52,670 nucleotides of DNA. It comes from Nemertoderma westbladi (lineage: Eukaryota > Xenacoelomorpha > Nemertodermatida > Nemertodermatidae). The stretch covers positions 1 through 52,670 of the forward strand of contig JAUCBJ010007915.1 of assembly GCA_032718475.1 (NCBI GenBank). Reading direction: 5' to 3'. Within the stretch, counting starts at the first letter, position 1; every line of letters begins with the position of its first letter. The position numbers and the translations under genes were made by a program. The notes below the pieces were generated by a model. That model worked only from the letters and a program-made list of their open reading frames with translations, did not search any database and was not told where the DNA came from. Below are positions 1 through 11,008 of the stretch, in pieces.

Positions 1-1140
1 CCGCCTTTCTTTCTGCTTCTGCAGCTACCACTGCTGCTTTCTTTCTGTCTTCTATACGTTTTTTCTTTACTTGTTCTTCTTGAACTCGTGTGATGCGGAG
101 TTGTTCATCGAATTTAGCCTGATTCGCAGCCCTCATTTCCACATCGATGGCATCCAACACAAGCTTGGTTCCTTCACTATTAGGGCTAAGTCCCTCTAAC
201 CTTCTCCTCAACTCGTCATCACCTAAAAAACGTTGATAGTCTGACAGATAGATGTCAATGGCATCCCTCTTATGCGGTTTCTCTGCCGTCGCTTCACTTT
301 CCACTTGGGAAAAAGTAGCGTCTGTTGATTCTCCATGGGTTGAGCGCTCCTCTAGCTGAGCTTTCCACTGAGCTGTTCCTTGAACCTGGAGACTCACCCG
401 TTGAAACCAAGTCTTTACGGCAACTTGCAACGACGTGTCTTGCCTTCGTTTAGAAGCCTCCTCAAAGGCCGATAATATTAGCCTGATTCGTAGAATTCTT
501 TCTCTAACTTGATAAAGCAGCAATCCCTGCTCTTGAGGTCCTTGAGGTTGTTGAAACAGTTGTTCTTTTAATCGCTCTATAGAGCTGAAGAATCCCTGTG
601 CGTATCCGGCTGCGGACCTCTTCCACACAGCTGGATCGATGGTTTCCTTGGCTACTCCCATCCGGTGTATGTCTTCCCAGGCAGCTTCTGATAAATCAAA
701 CGGGAGTCCGGGTCCGGGGAAGTTCCATTGCGACTCGACAATAGACTTCAGTTCTTCACTCATGTATCCCGCATAACTATCTCTAGTTGACCGTTGACTT
801 CTCGCCCAATCGATCTGGTGTTCTTCCACCGCGATCAATAACCTAGTGAGTACGGCTGCAGGAAGGATGAGAAGGGGATCCGTATAAACCGCATCCGTCA
901 TCTCTGCTCCGCGCTCGGGTGTCAGCTCTACAGTATCCTCACTACTGGAGCTGCTGGGCCGCGGAGGAATAAGTTCTTGACTAGCGGGTTGTTGCTGTTC
1001 CGCTGCTTCTTGGTCCCGCTTGACCTGAGCTCGGGTGCCTATGATAGACCTACGATGTTGGACTAGCCTAGGTTCTTTTATTACTACTGGAGGGATGACT
1101 TTCCTCACAGTGGGAGGTGAACTGAAATTACGACCAGCGG
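1..1140 (-). CDS. Gag N-terminal region of BEL/Pao copy 1 (partial, no start codon)
   Basis: The minus strand stays open from about 1140 to the window edge and matches, codon for codon in long stretches, residues about 30-400 of the Gag of the nested element (nucleotides about 32120-33365). Shared landmarks are FSSPPT near the start, WNFPGPGLP, the aromatic/basic gag core, LSDYQRFLGD, and the start of an Ala/Glu/Lys-rich coiled coil at the window edge. Known role: Gag forms the particle and packages element RNA. The usual start (MSDTQQ in the nested element) is absent because the junction is deleted, so translation would need another upstream or internal ATG. The coiled-coil repeat has fewer units than in the nested copy. 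No stop codons were seen. Confidence 0.75.
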
Positions 1141-2691
1141 TGCGCTTTCAATGAAGTGTTACTTATAAGACACTAAAACAAATAATTCTAATTTACCTAA
1201 GTTACTTAATACTACAAATTACGTACAATTCGGGTGAGATTACAATCTCTAAATAAACACAAAAATTTACAAAAAACACAAAATACGAATTTTTAGGGTA
1301 ATTTTACAAGAAGTCTACAAACCAGCCTAACAAAGGGTTAGAATTCTGGTTATTACAACGGACAGGGTACTACGGTATTTGAAATAATAAGTAGTAGTAA
1401 ATACACTGCGTTGTCCAGATAGGAAAATACCACCGCCTGACGACCTATAGCCGTATCGCTATAGGTTCTACGTTATGTATCACGGAGTGTTCCTACCTAG
1501 AAGTTAATAGAGCTAATCGAACGTGCCTATCAACCACTTTACAACACAAATATAATGCCTACACTAATTACTTTCGGAAAGCACTGTACACTAAACCCTA
1601 AATTAGGTACGAGTACTTGTACAACAGATAATCAGTAGTTAAATATACTTGAACAGCTAAAAGAACCACGGCATCTGCTGGAGTAACCGGTGCACAAAAT
1701 CACCAGTCTTTACCTACGCCAAACAGCCCGTGTAGTACCGGGGTTAATTTAACTATAACGGTATGTATAACAAACACAATTATTGTAAGAACAAACTTGG
1801 GGAATGAATGTTGCGGATAATCGCATAAACTCTGAATAATAAATATTACGCTACGCGTACAAACTACTCAAACAAAATACAGACCGAACACTGACAGACT
1901 ACTATCAAGCCTAAACAAACTACGGTATATGCAGACTCCGAAATGATTAGGGAGTATGCGCTCTAACCCAGTAGTGCGACTTATTCTTTAGTTGGGGGTT
2001 TACCTTACAGCGTTCGCTGCCCCTACTGCCTAACCGTACTTAATCGGACAGATGATCTACACACGCGGCAATCCGTTCAGACCTAATAACAGCCAGACAA
2101 CTATCCAGCCTACAAATTATCTAAATAAAATTATACGCTACCCGTACAGACTTACACAAACAAAGTACAGACCAAACGATGGCAGACTACTCTCAAGCCT
2201 AAATAAACTGCAGGACATGCAGACTCCGAAATGATTAGGGAGTATGCGCTCTAACCCAGTAGTGCGACTTATTCTTTAGTTGGGGGTTTACCTTACAGCG
2301 TTCGCTGCCCCTACTTCCTAACCGTACTTAATCGGACAGGTGATCTACACACACTGCAATCCGTTCAGACTTAACAGCAATCAGACAACAGCTCAGCCTA
2401 CAAATTGTCTGTACAATCTGATCAGGCTTACACGCCTTCTGTTCAATACTGGCCTACAAACAAATAAAACTTGACAGAAATAAGTAAAAATCTCAATAAA
2501 AAACCAGGGCGGGCCCTCCCTGATTAATTATTAAGGCCTACCGGTATATAATTATCAAAATCGAATAATACTGCTGTACCTGTACTGCTGCAGGTACCGG
2601 TCCGGGTGGTTAGGTAGTCAGGCCTACTGGGTACCGGTTGCCGGTACTTCAGCTTTATTGCCTACTGCAATACAGAAGCTATATCCTTTAA
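1141..2691 (-). other. 5' untranslated leader of BEL/Pao copy 1 with a 288-bp tandem duplication
   Basis: No coding capacity. The region aligns with the leader of the nested element (34050-35684). It contains a tandem duplication with a period of about 288 bp (about 1830-2400): the stretch around ATTCTTTAGTTGGGGG occurs at about 1983 and again about 2271. The nested element has the same duplication with a 289-bp period. No primer binding site beginning TGG is seen next to the LTR. Confidence 0.7.
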
Positions 2692-3944
2692 TGTTCGCGC
2701 TTTCAGACCTTTAGCAGTTTAACCCACCAAATTAAGATGTCTGCTAGATATTAAATCGGTTTTTAGTCTATGACAAGTATTTGATTCACTACACTAGTCG
2801 AAACCAATCTGTGCGCGATCATTCACCCGCTGGATATTCCCGGGAGATTGGGTTCGACGGTTTAATTTTATTGCTATGTAAGCCTAATGTATTATTCGAC
2901 TGACAGTATTATATAATCTCTGACAATATTATTCACCTTCGGGGAATATTAACAGTTCCTTTAGGACGTGGCGCTTTATCTATATAAACAGAGTTATGAC
3001 TTAAACTACTCACAACGATATGGCTTAATTATAATTCACATATATGGCGCATTCTTTAGGAATTGCTTCTTTAACAGACTCACTCATACACAATGCTGCA
3101 CAATACTGCACACTAATCTGCCAATCTTCACTGATTTTAGTCACATATAAAAGGAACACAGACTGACTCATGTAGGGTCTATCAAATAACATTAGATTCA
3201 CTTCAAACCACTTTAACATAAGTCACAATCGTTATTGGTAACCTTTCTCTCTTACCTTAGGTATATCAAGAATATTGGGTTTTCGGGGTTATTTCTCGTT
3301 ATTCCAATATAATAATTCATCAACCAATATAATGAATAACCAACAACAAATAGCAGTACACAGTATCGATTGAGCAGGTAATTTTAGCAGTTTCAGCAGT
3401 TATTAAAAGCCGTGTGTCAGCAGTCAGTGTATTCCCAGATCAGTGATTCCATGAGTTTGATCGGTACGTCAGTATGTATGATCAGTTAGCAGTTAAAGGA
3501 TATATGTCCTTATAATTAAACCTACTAGTGTAAGACTAAAAACTGAAACACGGAGGTGCCAAAAGCCGGTTCTTAGGCTCTGGGCAAAAACATAACACTG
3601 AACTACTGAGTTTCTGTATATACCTCCAACACAGAGACAACAAACGCTCTGATTGGTCAACCTGAACAACGAGAGAACAAAGAAACAAAGAAACGTCGAC
3701 GTGGCAATATCAGCTGCTAGCCGTCGTCATGGTAGCGACACTGTTTTCAAAGTATCCAGCTATTGCGTCACGAGATTGTGGATTATGTCCTCTAAAGTAC
3801 AAATACAGTACAAATACATAAGAAATGACTTTTATGTCCTCTAAAACACCAGTACAGCAAGGACACGGCCTTTTTATGCCTGGCAAACCAACTACAGAGT
3901 ACTTTAAGGGAAAATAACCGGCTAATTACGCAAAAGCTTTTACA
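2692..3944 (-). repeat. 5' LTR of BEL/Pao copy 1 (1253 bp)
   Basis: Begins TGTTCGCGC and ends CTTTTACA, the TG...CA ends expected of an LTR. It aligns along its whole length with the 1259-bp LTRs of the nested element, sharing GACCTTTAGCAGTTTAA at one end, TTAACAGTTCCTTTAGGACG in the middle and AAAAGCTTTTACA at the other end. A GCTCTGATTGG motif near 3645 (an inverted CCAAT box, correct on the minus strand) is conserved with the nested LTRs and is a plausible promoter element. Confidence 0.9.
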
Positions 3945-3950
3945 TGTAGT

Positions 3951-4107
3951 GAAAGGAGCAGGTTACAGTGGCACGTTATTTTAACCAAAACAATAAACTA
4001 AACATTTAATAGAACAGGTTACAGTTTTATTTTTGAGAGTAATCATCTGTTATTTGCGTCAAATTTCCCCTGGAGAGGGATGAATTTTTATTGCGTCCGG
4101 TTTCCCC
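3951..4107. repeat. Dispersed repeat, CAGGTTAC family, copy a
   Basis: This stretch, starting GAAAGGAGCAGGTTACAG and reaching TTTATTGCGTC, is repeated with substitutions at 52285-52437 and in shorter form at 4719-4795. Each copy holds two CAGGTTAC words about 65 bp apart with AACCAAAACAATAAAC between them. No coding capacity is seen. It directly flanks BEL/Pao copy 1. Class (SINE, MITE or satellite monomer) is undetermined. Confidence 0.7.
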
Positions 4108-4718
4108 CCCTTCTCGTCTAAATACATATTTCTTTCCCAGATTACATACATTTCGCACCAAATTATTTATATTCGTCCCAAAGTATTTCTATATATATTT
4201 TTATATTCGATATTGTTAACAACATCGTTAGAAAAAGCCGTCTCTATAACATGCTCCTTTCCCTCAATTGGTAACAAATACGAAACAACAACGAAAAAAT
4301 ATCATATATCTGACTATTGTAGTTGTTGTTTGCTTTATGTGTTTTACAGTTGTGTAATAAATGTGTGTTTTGGGGCTGATGTTTTAATTTTTGGGTCGAA
4401 TTTATAACATTACTTCAGATGTATTTTTTTGGTCAACAAGTAAATTATTTTGTGCCAAAATTATGCGTTTTGTTCTTTTGTTATTTTTTTGGACAAATTT
4501 ATTTTTTTGGTCCTTTTGTATGTTATTTGTTCAATGAGTAAATTATTTGGTGCAGAAAGTATTTGCTTTGCCAATTTTTTTATGTTTTTTGAGTAAACTT
4601 TAGGTAGCCTTTAGTTACAGCTATTAAAAATAATCATTTTTCACTAAATTTTAACAGGAAAATCACTAAAATATTCAGTTTCCAATAAAATCGATTTATT
4701 TTCACTAAACAAGGAAAA
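4108..4718. other. AT-rich host intergenic DNA
   Basis: Low-complexity AT-rich sequence between two copies of the CAGGTTAC repeat. No credible ORF, RNA gene or further repeat is recognised. Confidence 0.5.
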
Positions 4719-4795
4719 TGAGCAGGTTACAAACACTTTATTCTAACCAAAACAATAAACGGAATGCAATAGAACAGGTTACAGCTATATTTTTT
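4719..4795. repeat. Dispersed repeat, CAGGTTAC family, copy b (short)
   Basis: Matches the first half of copies a and c: GAGCAGGTTAC, then TTCTAACCAAAACAATAAAC, then AATAGAACAGGTTACAG. It lacks the second half (TGTTATTTGCGTC) present in the other two. Confidence 0.65.
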
Positions 4796-6852
4796 TTATA
4801 TAAAATAGAAAAACATTTTAGTGATAATTAATATATTTTAGTAACATAATATTGTGAAAAACATTTAATTTTGGGAAAAAATTATTGTTTTAGTGACCAA
4901 TAAAATTCGTGCCTTATAAAATAGACTATTTTCAATGGCTTGTTAATGGGTTAATTTTTTAAATAAAAAAAAATTTAAAAAAATTTCACACTAAAATGTC
5001 AAATTCCGTAGCATATATTATAAGGCATTTGAAAAGGGGGTGGGGGGGGGGGATATTTTTTAATAAAAAATAAAATATTACCGGTATTTAAGACGACTCC
5101 GTGTCCGAGTCCGAGCAGTGAGAGATGACACGGACAACAGCGCAGCGGACCGAACCACCCGATATAACCGTGGCTCGCGTAATATGGCTCGCCTCATGCT
5201 GCTAATGCCTGGTGTGCAGTCTGTCAGCGATTATCTGCAGGAGTCTGTTCACCTGAGGCACCATGAGAGTTCAACGCAGTAGACCACGACAGGCGATAAT
5301 TCTTCCCAATATCTGGTAACTGCAGAAGCATACAGACACTTATTCACGGCTTCCAATACGGACGTGGGTTGCGATTAACGTACGACTTGGTGCGGCGTCA
5401 AAGTAGGTTGATTGAATGACGCACAACGCCTAAGTATCTGCGTTAAGCGCTCCCGTATTAAAACATCGCACCGGAACCCTTGTACCGAGCGAGCTACATT
5501 TCCTCCCTTTCAGCGCTCCCATACCACGGGAGCGTGTTGCATTATTGCGGGGCCACAACGCGGAAGTTACGAGGTTCTTTGTGGCGTCTCGCAGGTCGTT
5601 ATGACGCTGGATAACGATGACGACCTTATTGCGCTTCAACTCGTGGTTCTGTCAGAACTCGGCCCCGCATCTATCACATCAACTGGGCACCCCAATGATA
5701 TGGGTCTGCCGTACCACACCGCTGCTAGACCACCACGGAACTCCAGAGGAGATAGGTCGTAGTGGATTCCCGATAGTTGGTAGTGATTAGGCCATAGCCC
5801 ATAACACGATATCGGACCCAGTCTCCAATTATAATACTAATACAGTATACAGGCCCTTCACTGTATCAATGTCTACCATGCCACCAACTCAAGAAGTGTT
5901 ACGCTGCCACACCTGTAGTAATGGAAATCCAAGTATTGGCTAATACTTAAGCGTGGGTGTCCTAAACATTCCTGATTGGTTGTATTACTGATATCATCTC
6001 ATCACTAAAACGTAATAAAACAAAATATAGAATGACGCAATAATAATACAATATAATTTGATTCTTATTTAATTTTACATTTAGTATGGCACGTGAGCTT
6101 AGCATTATTGGGGAACCACAGTTTTAACCATTGTCTTCGGTCTAACTCGGTCTGTCTGCCTGTCGCATTAACTTTGAATGCTAATAATTCAGTCAATCTT
6201 TAATGAAATTAAACCAAACATTGTACACATGTAGTCCGTCAAAAATCTAAAAAGGAATTTGCGATTGCGTGGGGAGGGGAGGGGGGAGGGTGGGGGACTC
6301 CGCAGTTCTCCAGAATCTCGGTAGAGGGCAACAAGGCAACGATTGAAATAGCGGGACCCGTATGCTAAAGCTTGCTTACAAATACCCCGCGAACGTCTTT
6401 ATGTTAGAATATAAATCAGAAAAAATCATAATATCACCATTTTTAAAATAAACGAATTTACAAATATATATCTATAGTGAATTCCATTATAATTATTGAT
6501 TAAAAACCATTTTCAGTGGTGTGTGAAATTTTAAGGTGGATGAAAATTATATTTCGTTTATATAATAATATTAATAATAATATAAGTTATAATCATAATA
6601 TAAATACTAATTATAATAATAATGAATAAATAATACTACTACTAATAATAATAATACTAATCTAATAATAGCAGTAAATGTTTATACAAAAACTGATAAT
6701 TAAGTCAAATAAGCTACTACAATTATTAATAGGTACCGGTAGTAGGCCTACCCCTCACACAGACCAGTATATTTTAATCTAATATACATTACCGCTTTGT
6801 TGCTGACCTAATAATTAAAATATTAACTTAATATTTTGTTTCTTTGTTGGTG
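4796..6852. other. Host intergenic DNA with a GC-richer island
   Basis: No gene is recognised. 4796-5080 is AT-rich and ends in a run of G (about 5034-5052). About 5090-5800 is distinctly GC-richer. Open stretches of 69 and 116 codons there show no family I can name. The minus strand near 5570-5640 reads IQRHNDLRD, which recalls a motif seen downstream of some non-LTR reverse transcriptases, but the frames around it are broken, so this is only a weak hint of an old element. About 6260-6295 is a G-rich stretch, and 6540-6700 is (TAA)n-like low complexity. Confidence 0.4.
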
Positions 6853-7488
6853 ATGCATTCGGGCCAGATATCAACATTGGGCATTCAGCGCCCAAATACC
6901 TCCACGGGCAGTTACAAATTTCGGCTGGTTTTGCTTGGAGATATGGGAGTTGGCAAATCTTGTTTGGCACTGCGGTTTGTCAGGAATCAATTCGTTACGG
7001 AGCACTTCACAACAGTCGGGGCTGCGTTCGTAACTCAGTCTGTCGTTGTGGATGACAACACAGTAAAATTTGAAATTTGGGATACGGCGGGACAAGAACG
7101 CTTCCACAGTCTGGCTCCATTGTACTACAGAGGTGCCGACGCTGCTATAGTCGTCTATGATGTAACGGAACGGGGAACATTTGATGGAGCGAAACAGTGG
7201 ATAAAAGAGCTACAATTACAGATGAACCCTAATACTTTGATAGCACTGACCGGAAATAAAGCGGATTTAGAGAGTAAAAGGATGGTTGAATTCAATGAAG
7301 GCAAAGCATTCTCAGAAGATAATAATCTTTTGTTTATGGAAACTTCAGCTAAAACCGCCATGAACGTTAATGAAATATTCCTCGCAATTGCAAGGAAACT
7401 CCCCAAAAAGCAGAATCCTACCGCGGCACGTGGGACGATAGATCTAACATCAGGGAAGAACAGTGGAAAATCTAAATGCAGTTGCTAA
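6853..7488 (+). CDS. Rab5-type small GTPase, single exon (possible retrocopy)
   Basis: A 211-residue Ras-superfamily GTPase. P-loop GDMGVGKS (29-36), switch I Thr54 in [15 protein letters not shown] (76-82), NKAD (135-138), ETSAK (163-167), and C-terminal CSC for double geranylgeranylation. The stretch [10 protein letters not shown]...IVVYDVT and [16 protein letters not shown] are Rab5-subfamily hallmarks. Rab5 proteins cycle between GDP and GTP on early endosomes and drive fusion through effectors. The first ATG is at 6853; preceding in-frame TTG/GTG codons are not credible eukaryotic starts. Canonical Rab5 genes usually have introns, whereas this reading frame is uninterrupted, and the P-loop has Met-Gly where Rab5 has Ser-Ala. 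I infer a retrocopy or lineage-specific paralogue. All GTPase motifs are intact, so it may be functional. No poly(A) tract is obvious downstream. Confidence 0.85.
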   Translation: MHSGQISTLGIQRPNTSTGSYKFRLVLLGDMGVGKSCLALRFVRNQFVTEHFTTVGAAFVTQSVVVDDNTVKFEIWDTAGQERFHSLAPLYYRGADAAIVVYDVTERGTFDGAKQWIKELQLQMNPNTLIALTGNKADLESKRMVEFNEGKAFSEDNNLLFMETSAKTAMNVNEIFLAIARKLPKKQNPTAARGTIDLTSGKNSGKSKCSC

Positions 7489-8084
7489 TTCGGGGTTCCA
7501 TGAATTGGATGCAGTTTAATGGATTTTGAACTGAAATCTTTCTATTATTCGGAATATTTTATTATGTCGCTAGTAATAAGTTTACATTAATAACTGTTAC
7601 CTTCAGGGCGTGTAATGATGTTATACTTTACGAGCAGATGACATGACAGTGCGGAAGAAGACTTAATACTCCAACAGACATGCTGACAACGGAAAGGCAA
7701 CTTCTTCTTTCTGGATAAAGTTATATTATATATGTGTCTCTCCTCTGATATTCTGTCCCAGAACGTCGTCGTTGCGGGCAATCCGATTCAGTGTTACAGC
7801 CGAAAACTGATTATCGCTTTTTTACCAATTTTTCCTAATGGTGCTTGCTCCATTTTTTACATGAAACTGTACCGTTATACCATTAATCGTTACTCAATTA
7901 ATATTTTATATTCCACAAAATCAGGCTGGTATTTTATTTAGGCCTAGTAGCAGTGGCTATTAGACTACTTCCTGGAAGTGTAGTAGTGTGAATAAAACCA
8001 AGGCGTCCGCGGGATCCTCTACCGGTGCCTAGGATTAAGGGGAAGTGAAAAGGCTAACGAAAACATTTAGATATTTTCCCTTAC
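7489..8084. other. Host intergenic DNA downstream of the Rab5-like gene
   Basis: Includes the likely 3' UTR of the Rab5-like gene. Short ORFs here (up to 69 codons) show no recognisable domain. Confidence 0.4.
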
Positions 8085-8944
8085 TGTGATCATAATGATG
8101 ATGGGGTGATGGTAACTCTACCTTCTGGCTCCAGAAGTCAAGGAAATCCTGCCAAGTACCTAACTGATCTAGACTTTTCTAATGACTTACGAGTACTCTC
8201 AGAATCACTAGAGGGAGCCCAACGGCTCCTCAGCTCATTAGAACACGCTGCTTCTAGTGTAGGTCTTTTTGTTAACCCCAAAAAGACCAAAATTCTGACA
8301 GTTAACTTTGAAAGTCCTCAGCAAATCTCTGATCGGATGAGCATAAGCTCACAGGATGGTATGCTTGAGCATCTGGACGACTTCTGTTAACTGGGATCAT
8401 GGATCCGGAAGTCAGGTGAGGACCTTCGAATACGTAAGGGAAGGGCATGGGCAGCCTTGAATAGGCTTTCCAGGATTAGGAAGTCACAGATAATTAATCG
8501 GAAATTTTAGGTCCGATTATTTAGAGCAGCATTAGTTCCAGTACTCCTCTATGGGAGTCCATGCTGGGCTCTAACTGCTGAGGAAACCAAATCTCTGGAT
8601 GGCACATTCACAAGAAGGTACGCCGGGTTCATTGTGTCAAGTACAATGCACACATCTCGAACCAGACACTATATAACATTGGAGGTCTCTCCTTGGTTCC
8701 CCCTAGCTTGACACTAGAACAAAGCCGCCTCTGCTTTGCTGGACATTGTTTTCGCCGTGAGGACCAGGCTGTGCACAATCTTGTGATTTGGCAGCCCCAT
8801 GGAGAAAATAAGCATGGTGGACAGCCCATGACTTTCGTGAGACGCATCTTAAAGGACACTGGCCTTGAAGATGCGGATAATCTCGCGAAAGTCATGGGGG
8901 GTAGGGAGTTGTGGCGGTGCAACTCTGTTGATAAGCCGGCATAG
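8085..8944 (+). pseudogene. Non-LTR (LINE) reverse transcriptase, 3' part, degenerate
   Basis: Translated pieces in shifting frames correspond to the second half of a LINE reverse transcriptase. KYLTDLDF stands where the YADD-type catalytic box (usually TDLDFADD) is expected. Then come LSESLEGAQRLLSSLEHAASSVGL and KKTKIL, the thumb motif LGSWIRKSGEDLRIRKGRAWAAL (split by a stop), VLLYGSPCWAL, and the tail RLCFAGHCFRRED...DADNLAKVMGGRELWR. In-frame stops (for example near 8388 and 8508) and frame changes show it is dead. The 5' part is missing, as in a typical 5'-truncated insertion. The same family occurs at 10540-16080: the start here (GATCATAATGATGATGGGGTG) aligns with 15868-15886. Confidence 0.8.
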
Positions 8945-9559
8945 CATTCTTAATGCACGCTTCATTGGGCTTGCCAATTATGGATTGTGTGGTAGTGACA
9001 AAATGTTTTTGTTAAGCTGGCAAAGCATCTCAATGTTCAGTTTCAATGCAGAAGGCCGATTACAGTGGTAGTAGACCTCGTGACCCTATCATCATCCCCT
9101 AAACACTCGTTCAACAAATTATACATCTCATGGGTAGAGCTAGCGGGAAAAATTATTTTTTTCCCACATATATATATAGTAATATCCCAAATTATTGTAG
9201 GAAGATATATTACATGAATAGGCAAGAAACCGCCGTGGGATAAGGGATCCGGTTTAGTGTATATATATTTGTAGGCATAAAATAATAAATAAATAAAATA
9301 GTATTTTAAATAAACCTATATCAACCTCAGAAAAAATTCATATATTACTTTATCACTAGCTTTCGATATAATATCTTTTCCGAATGTTGAAAACCAACTA
9401 TTTATAAATTAAATAAATTAACAATTTAAAATTCTAGAAAGTTTGTATACGTCTTCCCTATTTCGTGTTTCTCAGGCGAGCCGATTTAATTATGGATTGA
9501 ATACATCTACACCGAAATCATTTACTACTGCCTCGTTGATGGTGTTCAACCCGAATGGT
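8945..9559. other. AT-rich host intergenic DNA
   Basis: No gene or repeat family recognised. Short open frames (60-68 codons) show no domain. A TATATATA run lies near 9169-9177. Confidence 0.4.
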
Positions 9560-10440
9560 TTCACTGTTAGCAGAGTACATTGCCAAAAGCCCTCCCTGTT
9601 CCTTAGTTCGCTCGTTTGATCTTTTTTCTTTTTCGATTTAAATTTGACGTTCTCAATGGGTGTAATTTTGAAGTCCGCAAAATTGTGTCCAGCCTGTTCA
9701 CAAAGAAATGACGTTCAATTGAAGTCACAGGTTTATTGTCTACTATCTTGCTTTTATAATTTATAATTCTTGCTTTTAGGTCGGTTGTCGATCCTACCCC
9801 TTGTAAGTTGCATTTTTCACACCTTACCAGATCAATAACATTCCATTCTTAATGTCACAAGTAAAATTTCCTTTAATTAGATATCTCTTTTTGTTCAGTG
9901 GGGTCGCTGTTGTAAAATTCTTTAAAGGTTGAATAGATTCACAAGGGTTACATCTTCTTCGTTTACACTTCGTAGCACCAACCAAGTCACTTATATTACT
10001 GTAGTTATTGGCCCATGTTTCTGTCTCTGTATGTAGTTTTGAGGATGCAATCATTGTTTTCATAGTTGGGGCCCTTCGATGTACTACTGGGGCCCTTCGA
10101 TGTACTACTCTACTAGCTCACGTGTAATTACGTTGTCATTCAATATACTTGCGTTTTTGCTTATTATTTCTGCCAGATTTTGGAGCCAACTCAGCTACGT
10201 AGTAAATTGGTTTCTTCTTGTTATCGTTTTTGCGTGTTAGTGCTTGTTCTTGCGTCATAATTAGAGTCTTTCCAAATTGTTCACACACATCCTGAATATT
10301 CCACCCCCAAGCAACAAATGATGATCCATATTCGATTAAAGAATCAAATAAATCATTAAATTATGAACTGTTTCTTCTCAGTCTTAACCCCACTCCGTAC
10401 GGAATAAATTTTAGTTGTTTTGGTTGGTGTGCAGAGCTTG
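9560..10440 (-). pseudogene. Penelope-like element C-terminal (GIY-YIG region) remnant
   Basis: The minus strand at 9824-10063 reads a cysteine-rich linker (CKRRRCNPC, then FTTATPLNKKRYLIKGNFTC) typical of the segment before the GIY-YIG endonuclease of Penelope-like elements. After a stop and frame change it continues with NVIDLVRCEKCNLQGVGSTT and DLKARIINYKSKI, close to the usual VIYL...C.Q.YVGSTT...R..NYKS pattern, then a degenerate segment to about 9650. The Tyr of YVG is replaced (QGVG). Upstream (10100-10440) weakly coding fragments are probably older parts of the same element. Known role: the GIY-YIG nuclease nicks target DNA for retrotransposition. This copy is inactive. Confidence 0.6.
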
Positions 10441-10539
10441 AGCAAATGTATTGGTGAACATCTGTTCACTAAAAAAATGTATGTGTAAGCATATCAGAGT
10501 GGAACTTGAGTGTTTAAAGTTATCATCCCTACTGGCAGC

Positions 10540-11008
10540 CATAGACATGCACAGAGTCCCTCCCACAAGAAACGAAAGTTGGTGCCAGTTTCCAAGAAAG
10601 TCAACCTAACAAATGAACTTACGGATCTTTTTATGGAATCTCATTGATCTCATTTCGACTGCCTCAAAGCTATACAATATAATTCTTTGGAATCTCATCA
10701 GGGGTCCTGTTGAGAGACTGTTACTTGGGAACCAAAACGGGTTCCGTATAGGTCGTGGTACCTGGAGCCCGTTCTGGCGCTTGGAAGGATAATTCAAGAG
10801 TTATCACAAAAGAAAGACAGCTATCTGTTCTGTTAAAGAAAGACAGCTATCTGGCTTTTATCTTTGTTGACTTCTTCAAGGCGTTCTATTCAGTCTCCAT
10901 ATCACATATATTCATCATAGTTCCCCAGCGTATGGGATTCCTGTGGAAATTGGGGCAATGATTTTACTATTCGATGGTTCGACTACATTTGTGTCATCTA
11001 CATTTTGT
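10540..11008 (+). pseudogene. Non-LTR reverse transcriptase, 5' part, degenerate, runs into the minisatellite
   Basis: Frames combine to motifs of the fingers and palm of a LINE reverse transcriptase: ASKLYNIILWN (usually AAKLYNK-L-NR), GPVERLLLGNQNGFR, then LALGRIIQE, FVDFFKAF (palm motif A, usually FVDFRKAFD), YGIPVEI and TTFVSS. The last codons before the array read CDTDPFRVL. The next expected block of this RT family is VLAGVLQGDTLAPYLF, which is exactly what is amplified in the array that follows. Several stops and frame changes make it inactive. Downstream of the array the same RT resumes at about 15798. Confidence 0.75.

Larger units (their letters stand above)
1..3944 (-). mobile_element. 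BEL/Pao LTR retrotransposon, copy 1, 5' part only
   Basis: Minus-strand element entering from the right: 5' LTR (2692-3944), untranslated leader (about 1141-2691), then the start of gag running off the window at base 1. LTR, leader and gag all match the complete nested element at 20938-36943 at a clearly diverged level, so it is a relative rather than a duplicate. Compared with the nested element, about 0.7 kb at the leader/gag junction (equivalent to about 33370-34050) is missing, including the gag start codon. The bases right of the LTR are TGTAG, a candidate 5-bp target duplication that cannot be confirmed because the other end lies outside the window. Confidence 0.9.

Noticed and set aside
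5412-5762. 116-codon plus-strand ORF
   Set aside because: No recognisable domain, unusual composition, and an overlapping minus frame has the only hint of an element motif.
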